A DNA stretch of 64,000 nt, from positions 73,734,211 through 73,798,210 of the forward strand of contig NC_083604.1 of the NCBI RefSeq assembly GCF_029168945.1, written 5' to 3'. The notes beneath the pieces are model-generated. The model was not told the origin of the DNA, ran no database searches, and was given only the letters and a program-made list of their open reading frames with translations. Source of the DNA: Cannabis sativa (lineage: Eukaryota > Streptophyta > Magnoliopsida > Rosales > Cannabaceae). The position numbers and the translations under genes were made by a program. This document shows positions 47,543-60,433 of the stretch, one piece after another. Every line of letters begins with the position of its first letter. The stretch's first letter is position 1.

Positions 47543-49162
47543 ATGCATGTTATTTCAACTCATCCTTTGTTATCACCTCTTTATGGAAAAGAGGGTTATG
47601 GAATCATTGGTGATCAACATTCAAAGCGCATCCAAGATACTCTTTCAAAGGTTTTTATTCATATATAATAATTATATATAATTGATGACCATTTTATCAT
47701 CATGACATATATAACATTTTCCATTCTAATTAATCTCATCCTATATTGTTATAATTAGGTACTTGAAGAGATGAAAGAGCTATACATAATAGCCATTCCC
47801 ATGATCATGGCCGGTCTTTTAGTGTACGGAAAATCACTAATCTCAATGTTCTTCATGGGCATGATAGGAAAAGACGCCTTAACCGGTGGCAGCCTCGCCA
47901 TTTGCGTTGCCAACATCACCGGCTACTCCGTCGTATCGGGGCTAGCCGCGGGCATGGAAGGCATTTCCTCCCAAGCCTACGGTGCCAACAAATGGTCACT
48001 CATGGGCCAAACACTAAACCGAACAATCCTCATTATACTCACACTCGCCACATTCCCTATCTCATTCTCATGGTTCAACTCCAAACCCTTATTCCTTTAT
48101 TGGTTCAACAACAACCAAACTCTCTCCACAATCGCCACAACTTACCTCAAATACTCAATTCCTTCTCTAATCTTACAATCATTCATAAACCCGCTTCGAA
48201 TCCACTTAAGGACTCAGAAACTCACAAAACCTCTCATGTTAAGTGCAGCCTTAGCGCTTGCTTCTCACGCTCCTATTAACTACTACTTCATCAACCATCT
48301 TGGTTTCAACAACATTGGAGCTGTCGCTCTCTCCGCTTCCTTAACTGACTTTAACATTTTTGTATCCTTAGCTTTCTATCTATACTTCTTCGGCGCCGTG
48401 ACATGGTCTTGGCCGGAATGGTCATTCCGCAACTGCTTCTTGGAATGGAAACCAATTCTCAGCCAAGCCATTCCCAGTTGCATCTCGGTATGTCTCGAGT
48501 GGTGGTGGTATGAGCTCATGATAATGCTCTCCGGGTTGTTAGTCAACTCCGGAGATGCAGTGGCCTGCATGGGAATTCTCATGCAGGCTACAATGCTGGT
48601 TTACCAGTTCCCGTTCGCCTTAAACCAAGCTGCTTCTACGAGAGTAGGCATTGAGTTGGGGGCTAACCAGCCAAAGAAGGCGAAAACTGCGGCTTTCGTT
48701 GCCTTGTCATGTGGCTTTGTAACAGGCATTGTATCTTTGGTTTTCATGGTTGCGGTGAAGGACACATGGGGGAAGATTTTCACCAAGGACAGAGCGATTT
48801 TATCGCTGAGTGCGGCGGTATTGCCCGTGGTGGGGCTGTGTGAGGTTGGGAATTGTCCGCAAACTACTGTTTGCGGAGTTCTGAGGGGGAGTGGTAGGGC
48901 GAGTATGGGTGCTTGTATAAATGTTGGGAGTTTTTATGGTGTGGGGTTTCCGGTTGCTATGTTTGTGGGGTTTAAGATGGGAAAGGGGTTGATTGGGTTG
49001 TGGGTTGGGTTGGTGGGGGCTCAGTTGGTTTGTGCTTTTGTCATGGTTGTGGTTTTGGTCACTACTGATTGGAATGTGCAAGCGGAGAGAGCTAAGGAGT
49101 TGACTAGATCAACATCAAATGATGTTGATGATGGCCTAGTATCGCTTGTGTTGGAAAACTAG
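47543..49162 (+). CDS. MATE efflux transporter (DTX/DETOXIFICATION family, DTX48-56-like clade)
   Basis: Two exons, 47543-47650 and 47759-49162, joined at GT-AG sites in phase, give 503 aa, a normal MATE length. The start at 47543 adds a 36-residue cytosolic N-terminus (PLYGKEGYGIIGDQHSKR) before the first membrane segment. About 12 hydrophobic segments follow. Family signatures are GGSLAICVANITGYSVVSGLAAGMEGISSQA (in the first bundle), CLEWWWYELMIMLSGLL and RVGIELGANQPKKAK. MATE proteins exchange H+ or Na+ for organic cations, hormones or metabolites, usually at the vacuole, Golgi, endosome or plasma membrane. Relatives in this clade (such as ADP1 and BCD1) affect growth, iron and senescence. 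The substrate cannot be read from sequence. No breaks are present. Confidence 0.9.
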
Positions 49163-50128
49163 GATGTTTTTATTTGTACTTAATTTTAATTATATTATAT
49201 GGCGGCTTAATTAACTAGGCTAATTCACTGTTAGCTTAGATGTGTTTGAGTTATGTATATGGTTTTGTTTTTGTTCATTTAAGTTTAAAGTATTGAGTTA
49301 ATTTAATTTATAACTGAGAATTGTTATTTATTAAATTAAAATGTATAAAGTTTGATATTAAATTGTGTAAATAGGGGTATGCCATCTTGTCCTTTAGCAT
49401 TATACCATAGCTAGTTTTGTTATGATATATGATAATACATTAACAATATTTTTCTTTAAATTAAAATTTGTAGAAATAGTCCATATTACATGATTACATT
49501 TATAATATGAACCGAATTTAAATTGTATGATATGCACAATAATAATATATTAGCTTTGTTCATTGTTAAAAATATATATTTATTTTATATAAAGTGTGGC
49601 TATGTAACATAATTCTTGATTTAATAATAGTTTTTGATTTTTTTATGTTAACTTTAAAAGAATATCTCAAGTATATATTTAACAGAATATTAATTATTTA
49701 TCTAAATATTAAGATGTGTTTTAATATTAATTTATTTAAATAAATTAATATTACTTTTAAATTTTAATTGTATAACCCTAACACGGAACACGAGTTAAGC
49801 TAAATCTAATTTTTAAATATGAATTTCTTATCCCCTAGAATCCATATGCGATTACAGCCCTAGAGTATTTTTAACGATTGAAATTGACCTTCTATCTCCT
49901 TAAGCAAAATCGATTCTTGAAGTCTACTCTCAGTTCTTATATTGCAACCAACATATGTTTCAACCGATTCTTTGAAATTAATTCCAATCCTATCTTTCGT
50001 TTTATGAGACTTAATTCGATCTTCAAATTGATCTTGGGAAAATAAAAGGCTGCAAGAGAGGAGAGGAAGAGGCCGGGCTGGTCTTTTATTAGATCATTTG
50101 GAAAAATTGATTCTTATAACAGGAAAGG
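49163..50128. other. MATE 3' region and spacer with a Helitron 5'-end-like sequence
   Basis: AT-rich spacer. The stretch at about 49588-49625 (TTATATAAAGTGTGGCTATG then AATTCTTGA) resembles the 5' end of the Helitron at 2491 (CTATATAAAGTGTGCCTATA then AATTCTTGG). I found no matching hairpin plus CTAG end downstream, so it is probably a relic. No gene is visible. Confidence 0.4.
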
Positions 50129-50813
50129 TAGGGTGTACATCGGTCGGTTTGGTCGGATTATAGTATATTTTTACCAACCCAATATAAATGTGGGTTGTAA
50201 ATATTTAAATGTAACCCGTCCAATGAAAAAATAAAAAAAAAGTATAATCCGCCCAATGATTTTCATCAGTTTGGTCAGGTTAACTTGTTTAAACTGATCT
50301 TTATTTTTTATTTTTTTTTCATTATTATTAGTTTTTGGTGTTCAAATAATTGATTTGAAAAAAATAAATGTATATAGTGTAAACTTGTTAAGATTAAAAG
50401 GGTTATAGTTTAAATTAATGTTAAAAAATAAATATAAATTTAATAAACATTAAAGTATTAAACACTATTTTTTTTTAAAAAAAAAATAGAAAATAAAAAT
50501 ATACTAGTTCAACTTCAATATTCAAAGACAATCAAAATTATCAATTATAAATTCTAAATTTCAAATCAAACACTATAAAATATAAACTTTAAATGTAAAA
50601 AAGTTTACCTATTAAACGTAATTTATATATTATATTATAGATAATTTTAGTAAAAAATATGTAAATCAGTTTATTCAAGTTATTTGGGCGGGTTAGAATA
50701 ATATTCAACCCGCCCAATATATACATTGGGCGGTTTGAATATTTTGTAAAGTTATTTGGGTTGTGTTTTTTTTGTTGGTTTATTGGGTTTGTAATATTTT
50801 TTGAACAGCCTTA
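50129..50813. mobile_element. hAT MITE, third member of the CGGTCGG family
   Basis: Starts TAGGGTGTACATCGGTCGG like the element at 17249 and carries the same AACCCGCCCAAT and GGGCGGTTTG blocks. It ends near TTGAACAGCCTTA. The flanking 8-mers (AGGAAAGG and CATACCGT) do not match, so either the copy is old or the right end is misplaced. Confidence 0.65.
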
Positions 50814-52918
50814 CATACCGTACTCATCTTTTTTTGTTTCTTTTTTTTTCTTATATTTAATTTTCCTTTAGTTAAGCAAACTCTTTGATTCCAGTGAAAT
50901 TAAAGAAAAAGTATAATATGACAATGTTAAGTTTATCATTTAAACAATATCATGTTAACGTGATTTGATCCTCATATCTGATTCTTGAGATTTCTCATAT
51001 TTGTGAGATATCTTTACGATTATCACACGGTCTGGTGTTTAATTGGTAAGAATTTTTTGTTTTTGTTTGAGCCTAAGAAGAAAAATGATTACTCTCAATG
51101 TGTATGGTCAAGGTGTAGGTGTGTGTTGCCATGATCATTTTATTGTCAAAAACTAATGACAGTTACCAAAGACATTTGTTTGTGAAGGAATGAATGATAT
51201 TTGCTTACCAATGGTAATGCTTCTTGATGATGAAGCAGACGCATTTTGGTATTTTAAACGAGTTATCCTAACCAGAATATCTCTCTGCTATTCAAAATAT
51301 ATATATATATGTCTCGCAAGCACATCGTGTGCAATTGAGTGGAACCATCAAATCCTTCCTCCACACCCTTTCTTCGTTCCCCAAGTCGACGCTGACTTGC
51401 CGAGGGCTCACTCATCGAGGCATTCAATCGCCCCAACTATGGAGTAGTTGTGCTCTACCTTGTGTCGAGCCCAACGTCGATGAGCATGTGCAAATGGTAC
51501 CATAAATTCTACATTGATCATGGTTAATTTGGCAGCCGTCAATATGTGCCATTGATTTGCTGCTTTGATTGGCTCTACCGGATCGTGTGTTTGTGGCCGT
51601 TCTTCCACCCCCATTCGAATCCCAAATATCTCGTGTCCTGTTTCTGGTATTCTAAGTACAATTAACTCTATAGTCAAGAAATTTTAGTACCAGTATTAGA
51701 CCAATGATCTACAACTTTGATTGGCTCTATAGCTAATTTGGATCGTGTCTATATTTTTTTTTTTATTTTGAATGGGAATGGATGATATTATTAAATTAAA
51801 TCCGCAATCACAATCGATTTGAGAGTACTAGGAAGAGTACCGGATCGTGTCTATATTTAGTTTTGAATGTGTGTGATGAATTTTTTACTTTGATTTTTGT
51901 TCTCGAATTATATATTTATGGCTACAGACATCTTTTTTTTTTTTTTGGTATTTTGAGTGGGTGTAAAACATAATATTTTTTTTCCTAATTTCAATAATGA
52001 TCTTTTTAAAATTATTGATTGTTTCATCTTTCAATGTCCAAATAGAGGACCCAGAAGAACAACGGAAAGAGAGACCCCATCAACAATGTACGATTATATG
52101 GAGTGGGCTCTATGTTTGATATTACTCTCTATTTTACTCTTTTGTTGGTAAAGTATGATTTTGAGAAAATTGAGCTCATTGGAATACAATTTGATTTCAA
52201 TTTAATAAATCTACTTATATAAAATTGGGAACTTAGATTGAGAACAGAGTAATGAGATTAATTTGTATAGAATGATTCTACCTAAATATAATTAATTGGC
52301 ATCGAATAATGTCAGGGAAATGATAAAAAGTTTGCAATTAGATTGATATTCATACGAAAAATTTGAAAATTAATTCCTTAGTTTTTTTGTAGCAGCTTGG
52401 ATTTTCTTGGTTACTTCTATATACTCTATGTTATATATCTCTGCTTGTAAGGGGTTGAATGAGTTTATATTATTGCTTTCATGGAGCTTTCAATGTAAGC
52501 ACATTTTTTTTGCATGAATTACTTGTGAACACAATCTGAAAAAAGAAGTTGTTTTAAAGGTGATTTCCTTATTTCTAAAGATAACTTGCCTCATGTAGGT
52601 GGAGACACCTTATAGGAGTGGAAGAGAAGCAATTTTAAAGGTGCATATTTGTAAGAAAAGAGCTTCCTCTTGGTGAGAATGTAACCTCAGTTACTCTCTC
52701 TTTGCCACTTATTCCTTCGTGCAAAAATAATTTCAAGAACTCTTTCTTTCTTTCTCTTTTTCTTGCTTAACTAGTATACTTCTACAATATATAATTTTGT
52801 TATTTGCAAATATACATTTGTCATTGTGAGTGTATATAACTTTAAGGATGAGTTGATTTATTTTTTGGACTTCTAATTTTGTTTGACTCTCTCCCTTTTA
52901 TTGTATTAAATTTTTGTT
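50814..52918. other. Spacer without recognisable genes
   Basis: AT-rich with a GC-richer segment at about 51350-51660. That segment holds a minus-strand open frame of 89 codons (51677-51408) that resembles nothing I know and lacks promoter or splice context. It could be a gene fragment of a transposon. Microsatellite-like TA runs occur near 51299. Confidence 0.4.
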
Positions 52919-53008
52919 AGAATTCTCTTTGTCTATATTAAATTTTATATGAGCTTATATTTGAAATTTAGAATTCTCTTTGTCTATATTAAATTTTATA
53001 TGAGCTTA
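52919..53008 (+). repeat. ~50-bp direct duplication
   Basis: Two copies of AGAATTCTCTTTGTCTATAT...GAGCTTATAT, at 52919 and 52969, followed by a short extra ATGAGCTTATA. They precede the LINE fragment at 53013. Confidence 0.85.
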
Positions 53009-53012
53009 TATG

Positions 53013-53152
53013 AGCTTATAAAAGTCTGTTTTGTCAAACGATCAGCAAACCGTCTAGCACATGTTGTAGCTAGAATGTCACGATATTTATCTGGTTGTAA
53101 TATTTCTGTGTCTAATGCTCTAGTTGCTATTTTGAATGTTTTGTACTCATAA
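53013..53152 (+). pseudogene. LINE RNase H C-terminal fragment
   Basis: Encodes VCFVKRSANRLAHVVARMSR, the usual end of plant LINE RNase H domains (FVKRSANRAAHALAR type), then a stop at 53150. An A-rich stretch (ATAAATAAAAATAAAAAAAC) follows at about 53178. Only the 3' tip of a LINE is present. Confidence 0.75.
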
Positions 53153-53199
53153 TGTTAATTTAATGAAGTTAATATTTCATAAATAAAAATAAAAAAACT

Positions 53200-55501
53200 G
53201 CATGATGACTATTTTGAATATGTTGTTGTATTGTTATTATGAGTTTCATAGCTGGTTCATGATATCAGCCATTCTTTTGCTGACATCAGATTGTTTCTTC
53301 ATGATTCATACCTTTCTTCTTTATTTCCTGGATTTACTGAGCCATTCAGTTTTCCAACTGGTTATGTAGTTTGAATTATTAGCTAATTAAATAATTTTCA
53401 TAGCACTAGCCATTGCCAATTGTTACATTCATTACCTAAATGAAAAATGTATTTATTAATCAAGTTTAAACTCACTGCAGATGCTTTTTTATTGATTTTT
53501 ACATGTGTGCACAAATTGAGTATCATTGATCACGAATTTAGCAAAAGAATATTTGTTATAGATTACTTATTACGTACAGTAAATAGAAAAGAAGAGTACT
53601 GCTAGGTTGTAGCGAAAGAAAAATAGTAGAGGATTACTTATTAAAATACAGAATTAAAATAAAACTAATTACCTTAAAATTAAGTATACTTGCATTGCAC
53701 CTAATAATAATTTAGTATATATATATATATATCAATGTTGGCCTTTTGTATTTTCTTAGCAATAGTATTTCATGTGTCCATATCTCATTTCCATTTCTAT
53801 AAATTAGTTTATTTGTTTTTTTTTCTTTATATTATTTAACTTACTATATTTTTCATTTATTTTTATTCATTTCAAAATGAATTTATATACAAAATGATTG
53901 AGAGGACAATAGTATCTAGAAATTAATTAAAAATATTTATACTTGGTGAAGAGTTCATGTAGAGTACAGTATAAAAACTCTAGCAAAAAAATATATATAT
54001 TATTTTTTTTAATATAATTCTATTGTACAAAAATTATTGGTTCTCTTAAAGAAGAAGAAAGCTTAGAGAAATTTTAGCAGAGCTTCAACTATCTTTTTCT
54101 TATTCCCCATTTGTATGAAAAAAGTTATTTATAGGGTAAAGTATGGGTATGGATATACTCATGACCCGTTTAGGATTTCTACCAAAAAACCCACAATTAG
54201 GGTAAAAATACATATAAAATACTGACTATTCCAAGAAAGTTCTTTCTTATGCGATGAGGCAGCTGTACAATGGAGACCATTGTTGGTACAGGACACATGT
54301 CGCCAAAAGATCGCACCTTGAACATAAGATGCCTAGACAAACCGTCAGGAAAAAAGAGTGTATTCAGAGGTAAATCGTGCGCATTTTCATAGTCTGATGC
54401 AAAGAACAAGATCCGATTTTGCGTCAGAAAAATTATAATCGTCGCTTAAGCTATCCGGCTTTCGCTTCATGATAGGTAAGTTACTCTTCTCTGCATCCTG
54501 AACAACAGTAAGGCTTTTGGGTCCTGAACAAAGGCTTGTTTGGGAGAAATCCCTGAAGACTTTTTTAGGATTAGACCTTTCCCAGACAAGTGTACTTCCC
54601 CTCTATTCTTCTGAGATTAAGGAGATTTAATTTGTGCTAATTTGAGAGGTTTTTTTTTTTTTACTTTTTACCACATGTCCCTCACACAGAAACACGAATA
54701 ATATTTACCATCAAGCTTTTGAGATTTTAGAATGGTGGAAGCTTACAATTTTCTCCCGGATGGATGGGATATCCTTTAATACACGTGGATAGGTCCTAAA
54801 ATGATAATAGTATCTTTTTGACACTCGTCAGTTGAGAAGTTGAATTACTTCCATGCAAAATGTTTGAATATGCATTCGTGTCATTCATCTTACGAACTCG
54901 TGGGTCATACGCATTTGGGAATGCGCGTTTGTCGTAGAGAAACCTAACTGACATCTGAGTTATGATGTGATGACTCTTTAATACGTAAGGAACCCAAGGC
55001 AAATGATGATGAACAAATGCCTTGATTTTGCTGAGGGACATTAAATGCGGTCTTTCCACTTCCTCAACCATTAGATTACTCATGCTTTTTTGCTGGCTGA
55101 TTTACACCTTTAATTTTAAATTTTAATGAATTGCCCCTTTCATTATAAATAGGCGCATATTTTCTTTGGTTTCTCTTTTTACCATCTTTGAGCTTTTCAA
55201 ATTCCTTTGCTTTCAAACTCCGAAATAGAGCTTTCTTCTCAGAGCCCAAACTAAAAAATTCCAAACTTTCCTCCCATATTCTTATTGGTAAATGAATGAT
55301 AGCTTCGATTATCTCATAAATTGCCTTCTACAAATTCAAACACATTGTTTCCCAAACTTACCGACCCTTGATCTTAACACAACCTACCCCTAGTAAAATA
55401 AAAGGGTTTGATGTTCAATCGGGTTTTGACTGAGTCATCAACTGGGTGCTAGGTTTCCAAGTCACTTCCAACCACTATTCCTCTTCTTCAAATTGCATCA
55501 C
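53200..55501. other. Degenerate region with short minus-strand open frames
   Basis: The first kilobase is plain AT-rich DNA. From 54100 to 55460 base composition is more even, and minus-strand frames of 62-95 codons occur (54409-54197, 55083-54796, 55264-55076). They show no domain I recognise. The even composition and lack of splice signals suggest an old transposon or LTR body, but I cannot classify it. Confidence 0.4.
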
Positions 55502-55506
55502 AAGTA

Positions 55507-56245
55507 TGTTGGAAATATTGTGAATATTTTAACAAAATATATAAGTGTCTTAGTGTGTGTGAGTTGGAAAGAGTCCCACATGGGATATGAACCCTCATTG
55601 ACAAGGGTATAAAGAGTGCAACTTTGGCATTTGGGTTTGGGCCCCAAGGGGTACCCAGTTTTGTGCGAATGGGTGAGGACACACACACTTGACCCACCAC
55701 ACACGCGCGCGCGCCGTCCGTCCGATCCGAGCCGGGCCGGGTTGGGTTGGTTGGTGTGGTGTGACACAATATTATTTTTTACAGAAAAATTATTTAATAA
55801 AATAATTATTTTTTATTTATTAATTTAATTAAGAAACGTGTTTAATTAAACTGATTACTTAGTCGTATCAGTTAACGGGACACGTTCAAAAGACCAACTC
55901 ACCCCACTTCAGAAAACGTTATTCTTCCCGTTATGTGAACTGATGGGAAGAAAACATCTCTTTTTCGTATCAGAAAAATACAGTTTTTCATAAAATTAAA
56001 ATTCCATCTGCGATATCAAATTTTTGGGTGTATTCGACGGTGCTCTATAGTGCAGTGGGGTTCCGATACAGTGCAACGACTGGGCTGTTTTATCCTGGGG
56101 ACGACCGGCAATTTCCGACTGCTTGCACACTCCCAGGCAAAGGCCGCGAACGTCTTAAAGAGAGCGACTTAGTCCGCGACTCAACCCAGAATTCTTCATT
56201 CGGTAATATCGTTCCTCTTTTATTTTGCTAGCAGTTTACTCAACA
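55507..56245 (+). repeat. 5' LTR of the copia element (32-bp shorter promoter region)
   Basis: 739 bp. It is nearly identical to the 3' LTR but lacks a 32-bp segment that in the 3' LTR (about 60860-60892) contains CCTATATAATGCG, the only good TATA-like box. A (CG)n tract lies near 55704-55715. Confidence 0.92.
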
Positions 56246-56267
56246 ATTTTAAGACGTTCTTTCTGCT

Positions 56268-57533
56268 ATGACTACTACCGATGAATGTTCTGGTTCTACT
56301 GCTGATATTAACAAGCCTTTTCGTTTTGAGGGTTTGCACTTTAAACGTTGGAGACAGAAGATGTTGTTTTTTCTGACCATGAAAAAAGTTGCGTATGTGC
56401 TTACTGTTTTGAAACCAGTTGTTTCTGAGACTCCACCTCCTGCCGAGAAGAAGGATGAAGTCGAGAAGTACGAATCGCAGGTTAAGGAAAGGGACTCCTG
56501 GGTAGAGAATGATTTTCTGTGTAAGAATTTTATTTTGAATGGTTTGTCTGATGATTTGTATGATTATTATAATTCTGACAAATCTGCCAAGGAGATATGG
56601 GAAGCATTACAGAAAAAATATGACACCGAGGAGGCGGGAACAAAGAAATACGCTGTCAGCCGCTACTTGAAGTTTCAAATGACCGATGATAAATCAGTCG
56701 AAGCTCAGTCTCACGAGCTTCAGAAAATAGCTCACGAAATTCTTTCTGAAGGTATGACTATTGATGAACAATTTCAAGTTGCTGTTATGATTGATAAATT
56801 ACCCCCTTCGTGGAAAGATTTTAAAAATACTCTCAGGCATAAAACAAAAGAGTTTTCGTTGGAAAGTCTGATCACTCGTCTTCGAATTGAGGAGGAAGCT
56901 CGAAAACAAGACCAAAAGGAAGAGGTGCTTGTTGTTGGAAACAACAACAACACTAATAAAAGATCCACTGCTGTTCTGAAACCCAATGGGAAAAACTTTA
57001 AGAATCAGAATCGCAAAGCGAATCCAAACCGCAACAATCAACCTCGAACCAATAACAACAATCAGAATTGGAACCATCAAAGGAACCATAATAACAGGCA
57101 GCAACCACCCCCTAATAGAAATGACTCTGGTTTGTTCATGTGTTACAACTGTAACAAGCCAGGTCATATGGCACGAAAGTGTAAGAACAGGCCTAGTTCT
57201 GCTCCGCAGGCTAACCTGACAGAAGAGCTGCCTTTTACAGCTATGATTTCAGAGATCAACCTTATTGGTGGATCTGAAGGGTGGTGGGTAGATACTGGCG
57301 CTTCTCGCCATGTCTGCTATGATAGAAATATGTTTAAAACATATGTTGCTGCTACTGAGGATCAGAAAGTGTTGTTGGGTGACTCCCACACCACTATAGT
57401 TGCTGGTACTGGAAATGTGGAATTGAACTTCACCTCTGGAAGAACTGTGATTCTAAAAGATGTGATGCACACTCCAGAGATGAGGAAGAATTTGGTCTCG
57501 GGCTACCGAGCCTCTAGATTTAATCCATTCTGA
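56268..57533 (+). pseudogene. copia gag and protease (truncated)
   Basis: Open frame of 421 codons from the ATG at 56268. It begins with the gag/UBN2-type capsid region (FRFEGLHFKRWRQKM), then an Asn-rich linker and a zinc knuckle (CYNCNKPGHMARKC). The aspartic protease follows, with active site WWVDTGASRHVCY. After NLVSG the frame abruptly joins sequence that belongs to the start of integrase in another frame and stops at 57533. The gag-pre-integrase (HHCC) segment is missing. Confidence 0.92.
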
Positions 57534-59352
57534 TATTTGTGAACTTGATGGAACTTTGACTAGAAATGGTAAACGCTACTTTATCACTTTTATTGATGAT
57601 TGTTCTGACTTTACCTATGTGTATTTAATGAAAAATAAAAGTGAAGCTCTTGATATGTTTAAGATTTTTGTGGCTGAAATTGAAAATCAACTTAGTAGAA
57701 AAATCAAGAAGTTTCGTAGCGATAGAGGCACTGAATATGATTCTACTGCTTTTATTGAATTTTATAACTCACATGGAATCATACACGATAAGACTGCACC
57801 TTATTCACCTGAAATGAATGGCAAAGCTGAAAGAAAAAATAGAACTCTTACTGAATCTGTTGTTGCTATTTTATTGAATTCGGGTGCTGCTTCTCATTGG
57901 TGGGGAGAAATTTTATTAACTGTATGTTATGTGCTTAATAGAGTTCCTAAATCTAAAAGGAAAATTTCTCCATATGAAAGTTTGAAAAATAAACAACCCA
58001 ATATCTCATATTTTAAAACTTGGGGTTGTTTGGCATATGTTAGAATTCCTGATCCTAAGAGAATTAAATTGGCTAGTAGAGCATATGAATGTATTTTTAT
58101 TGGATATGCTGTTAATAGTAAAGCATATAGATTTTATGATTTAAAAGCGCATACTATTTTGGAATCTAATGATGCTGATTTTTTCGAACATAGATTTCCA
58201 TTTAAATTGAGAAATAGTGGGGGTGCATCATCTAGTAACATGACTGCTTTTAGGGATAATGAGCATGAAAAGGGTATAGAAACTGAACCTAGAAGAAGTA
58301 AAAGAGCTAGAATTACCAAAGATTTTGGTTCTGATTTTTGTGCATATACTCTAGAGGAGGATCCTTCTAACCTCCAAGAAGCCTTGACTTCACTAGATGC
58401 TGATTTATGGAATGAAGCTATTAATGATGAAATGGACTCTCTTGAGTCAAATGGAACTTGGCATTTAGTTGTGTTACCACCAGGTTGTAAGACAATAGGT
58501 TGTAAGTGGATTCTGAAAAAGAAATTAAGACCCGATGGTACTGTTGAAAAGTACAAGGCACGACTTGTTGCCAAAGGGTTTAGACAAAGAGAAAATGTAG
58601 ATTTCTTTGATACATTTTCACCTGTTACTAGAATTACATCTATTCGTGTGCTTTTTGCTCTTGCTGCTATTCATAATCTTGTTGTGCACCAAATGGATGT
58701 TAAAACTGCTTTCTTGAATGGTGAATTAGAAGAAGAGATTTACATGGACCAACCTGAAGGTTTTGTTGTTCCTGGTCAAGAACATAAAGTGTGTAAATTA
58801 GATAAATCTTTGTATGGTTTGAAACAGGCACCTAAGCAATGGCATGAAAAATTTGATAATCTTGTCATCTCACATGGCTTTAAAGTAAATGAAAGTGACA
58901 AATGCATTTACTATAAATCTGAAAATAATGTGTGTACCATTATTTGTTTATATGTGGATGACTTGCTAATTTTTGGATCTAATATTCATGTCGTGAACAA
59001 TGTGAAATCTTTGCTATGTGAAAATTTTGACATGAAAGATCTAGGTGAAGCGAATGTAATCCTTGGTATACAGATCACTAGGACTGAAAAGGGAATTTCT
59101 TTGGATCAATCTCACTACATTGAGAAGATCTTAAAGAAATATAATTACTTTAATTGTAAACCTGCTTGTACACCATATGATCCTGTAAAATTATTTAAGA
59201 ACACCGGTGATGGTGTAAGGCAACCGAATATGCGAGCATCATTGGCAGTCTTCGGTATGCCACTGATTGTACTAGACCCGACATTGCCTATGTCGTGGGA
59301 TTACTATGCAGGTTTACTAGTAGACCTAGTGCAGAGCATTGGAATGCTATAG
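57502..59352 (+). pseudogene. copia integrase core and reverse transcriptase
   Basis: The homologous frame is already open before the first ATG (57556), from about 57505 (EPLDLIHSDICELDG). The integrase core shows the D-D-E pattern (FIDDCSDFTY; FRSDRGTEY; NGKAERKNRT). Reverse transcriptase includes KWILKKK, QMDVKTAFLNGELEEEIYM, KSLYGLKQAPKQWHEKFD and the catalytic YVDDLLIF. Near 59220 the frame shifts and the remainder to 59352 is out-of-frame RT/RNase H junction sequence. Confidence 0.92.
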
Positions 59353-59897
59353 AGAGGGTCATGAGATACCTCAAAAGAACATTGACTCTTGGATTACATT
59401 ATCAAAAGTTTCCAGCTGTACTTGAGGGGTACAGTGATGCTGACTGGAACACTTTATCAGATGACTCCAAGGCAACCAGTGGCTATATTTTTAGCATAGC
59501 TGGTGGAGCTGTTTCATGGAAATCTAAGAAACAGACTATTCTGGCTCAATCTACAATGGAGTCTGAAATGATAGCGCTAGCTACTGCTAGTGAAGAAGCA
59601 GGTTGGCTGAGAAGCCTGCTAGCTGAGATTCCTTTATGGGAAAAACCTATTCCAGCTGTGTTGATCCATTGCGATAGTACCGCGGCTATTGCAAAAGTAC
59701 AGAACCGTTACTACAACGGTAAGAGACGACAAATACGTCGTAAGCACAGCACTGTTAGAGAGTTTCTCTCAACAGGAGCTGTTAGAGTGGATCATGTACG
59801 CACTGATGATAACTTGGCTGATCCTTTGACGAAAGGCTTAGCTAGAGAGAAAGTCCTTAAAACATCGAAAGGAATGGGACTGTTGCCCTTAGATTGA
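59295..59897 (+). pseudogene. copia RNase H
   Basis: A frame of about 200 codons continues the polyprotein after the frameshift: [39 protein letters not shown], then [11 protein letters not shown], ending GLLPLD. The usual RNase H acidic residues (SDADW, ESE, CDS) are present. This region is intact apart from its separation from RT. Confidence 0.92.
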
Positions 59898-60433
59898 TGA
59901 ATCACTCATAATGGCAACCCGACCTATAGACTGGAGATCCCAAGAAATAGGTTCAATGGGTAATAACAAGTTATGAAGTGATAAAAGTGAGATCATGCTA
60001 TAATTATACGAAAAGAGAAGCATGAATTCCTGAAGCGATTTAAGGTTGAGTTAATAGAAACTCTTAATGAGATCTATACTCCAAGTGGAGTGGAGTACCG
60101 AGCTACGGGAGTACTCTTGATAGACTCACCTATGTGAATGTGGGAGTGGGGCCGCTTCCTATGAAATTTTGGGCAAAATTTCTAGAGCGTTCACTATACT
60201 GGGATAGACGTGCATGGCCATTAACGCACGGGCTTTTGATTACACCCTTGAAAAGGTTGTTGCGTGGTACAATGTTAGAGATAGAGTTCAAGACTACGGT
60301 CACTCTAGTAAAATCTAAATCGTATTCACTACGCAGAGGTTCAAATCGAAAGATACCTTTGTTTATGCTCAATCTTATTGTTGAATGATACTAGTAGATG
60401 GAAATATTTTTTTAAAAAATTCAAGTGGGGGAT
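59898..60433 (+). other. copia 3' untranslated region with polypurine tract
   Basis: Non-coding sequence between the RNase H stop and the 3' LTR, ending in the purine tract AAGTGGGGGAT. No extra gene (such as an envelope) is visible. Confidence 0.75.

Noticed and set aside
49588..50128. Complete third Helitron
   Set aside because: Only a 5'-end-like sequence was found; no hairpin plus CTRR end could be located downstream.
54197..55264. Possible host gene on the minus strand from three short frames
   Set aside because: No recognisable domain, no splice sites linking them in phase, and no promoter; left as unclassified.
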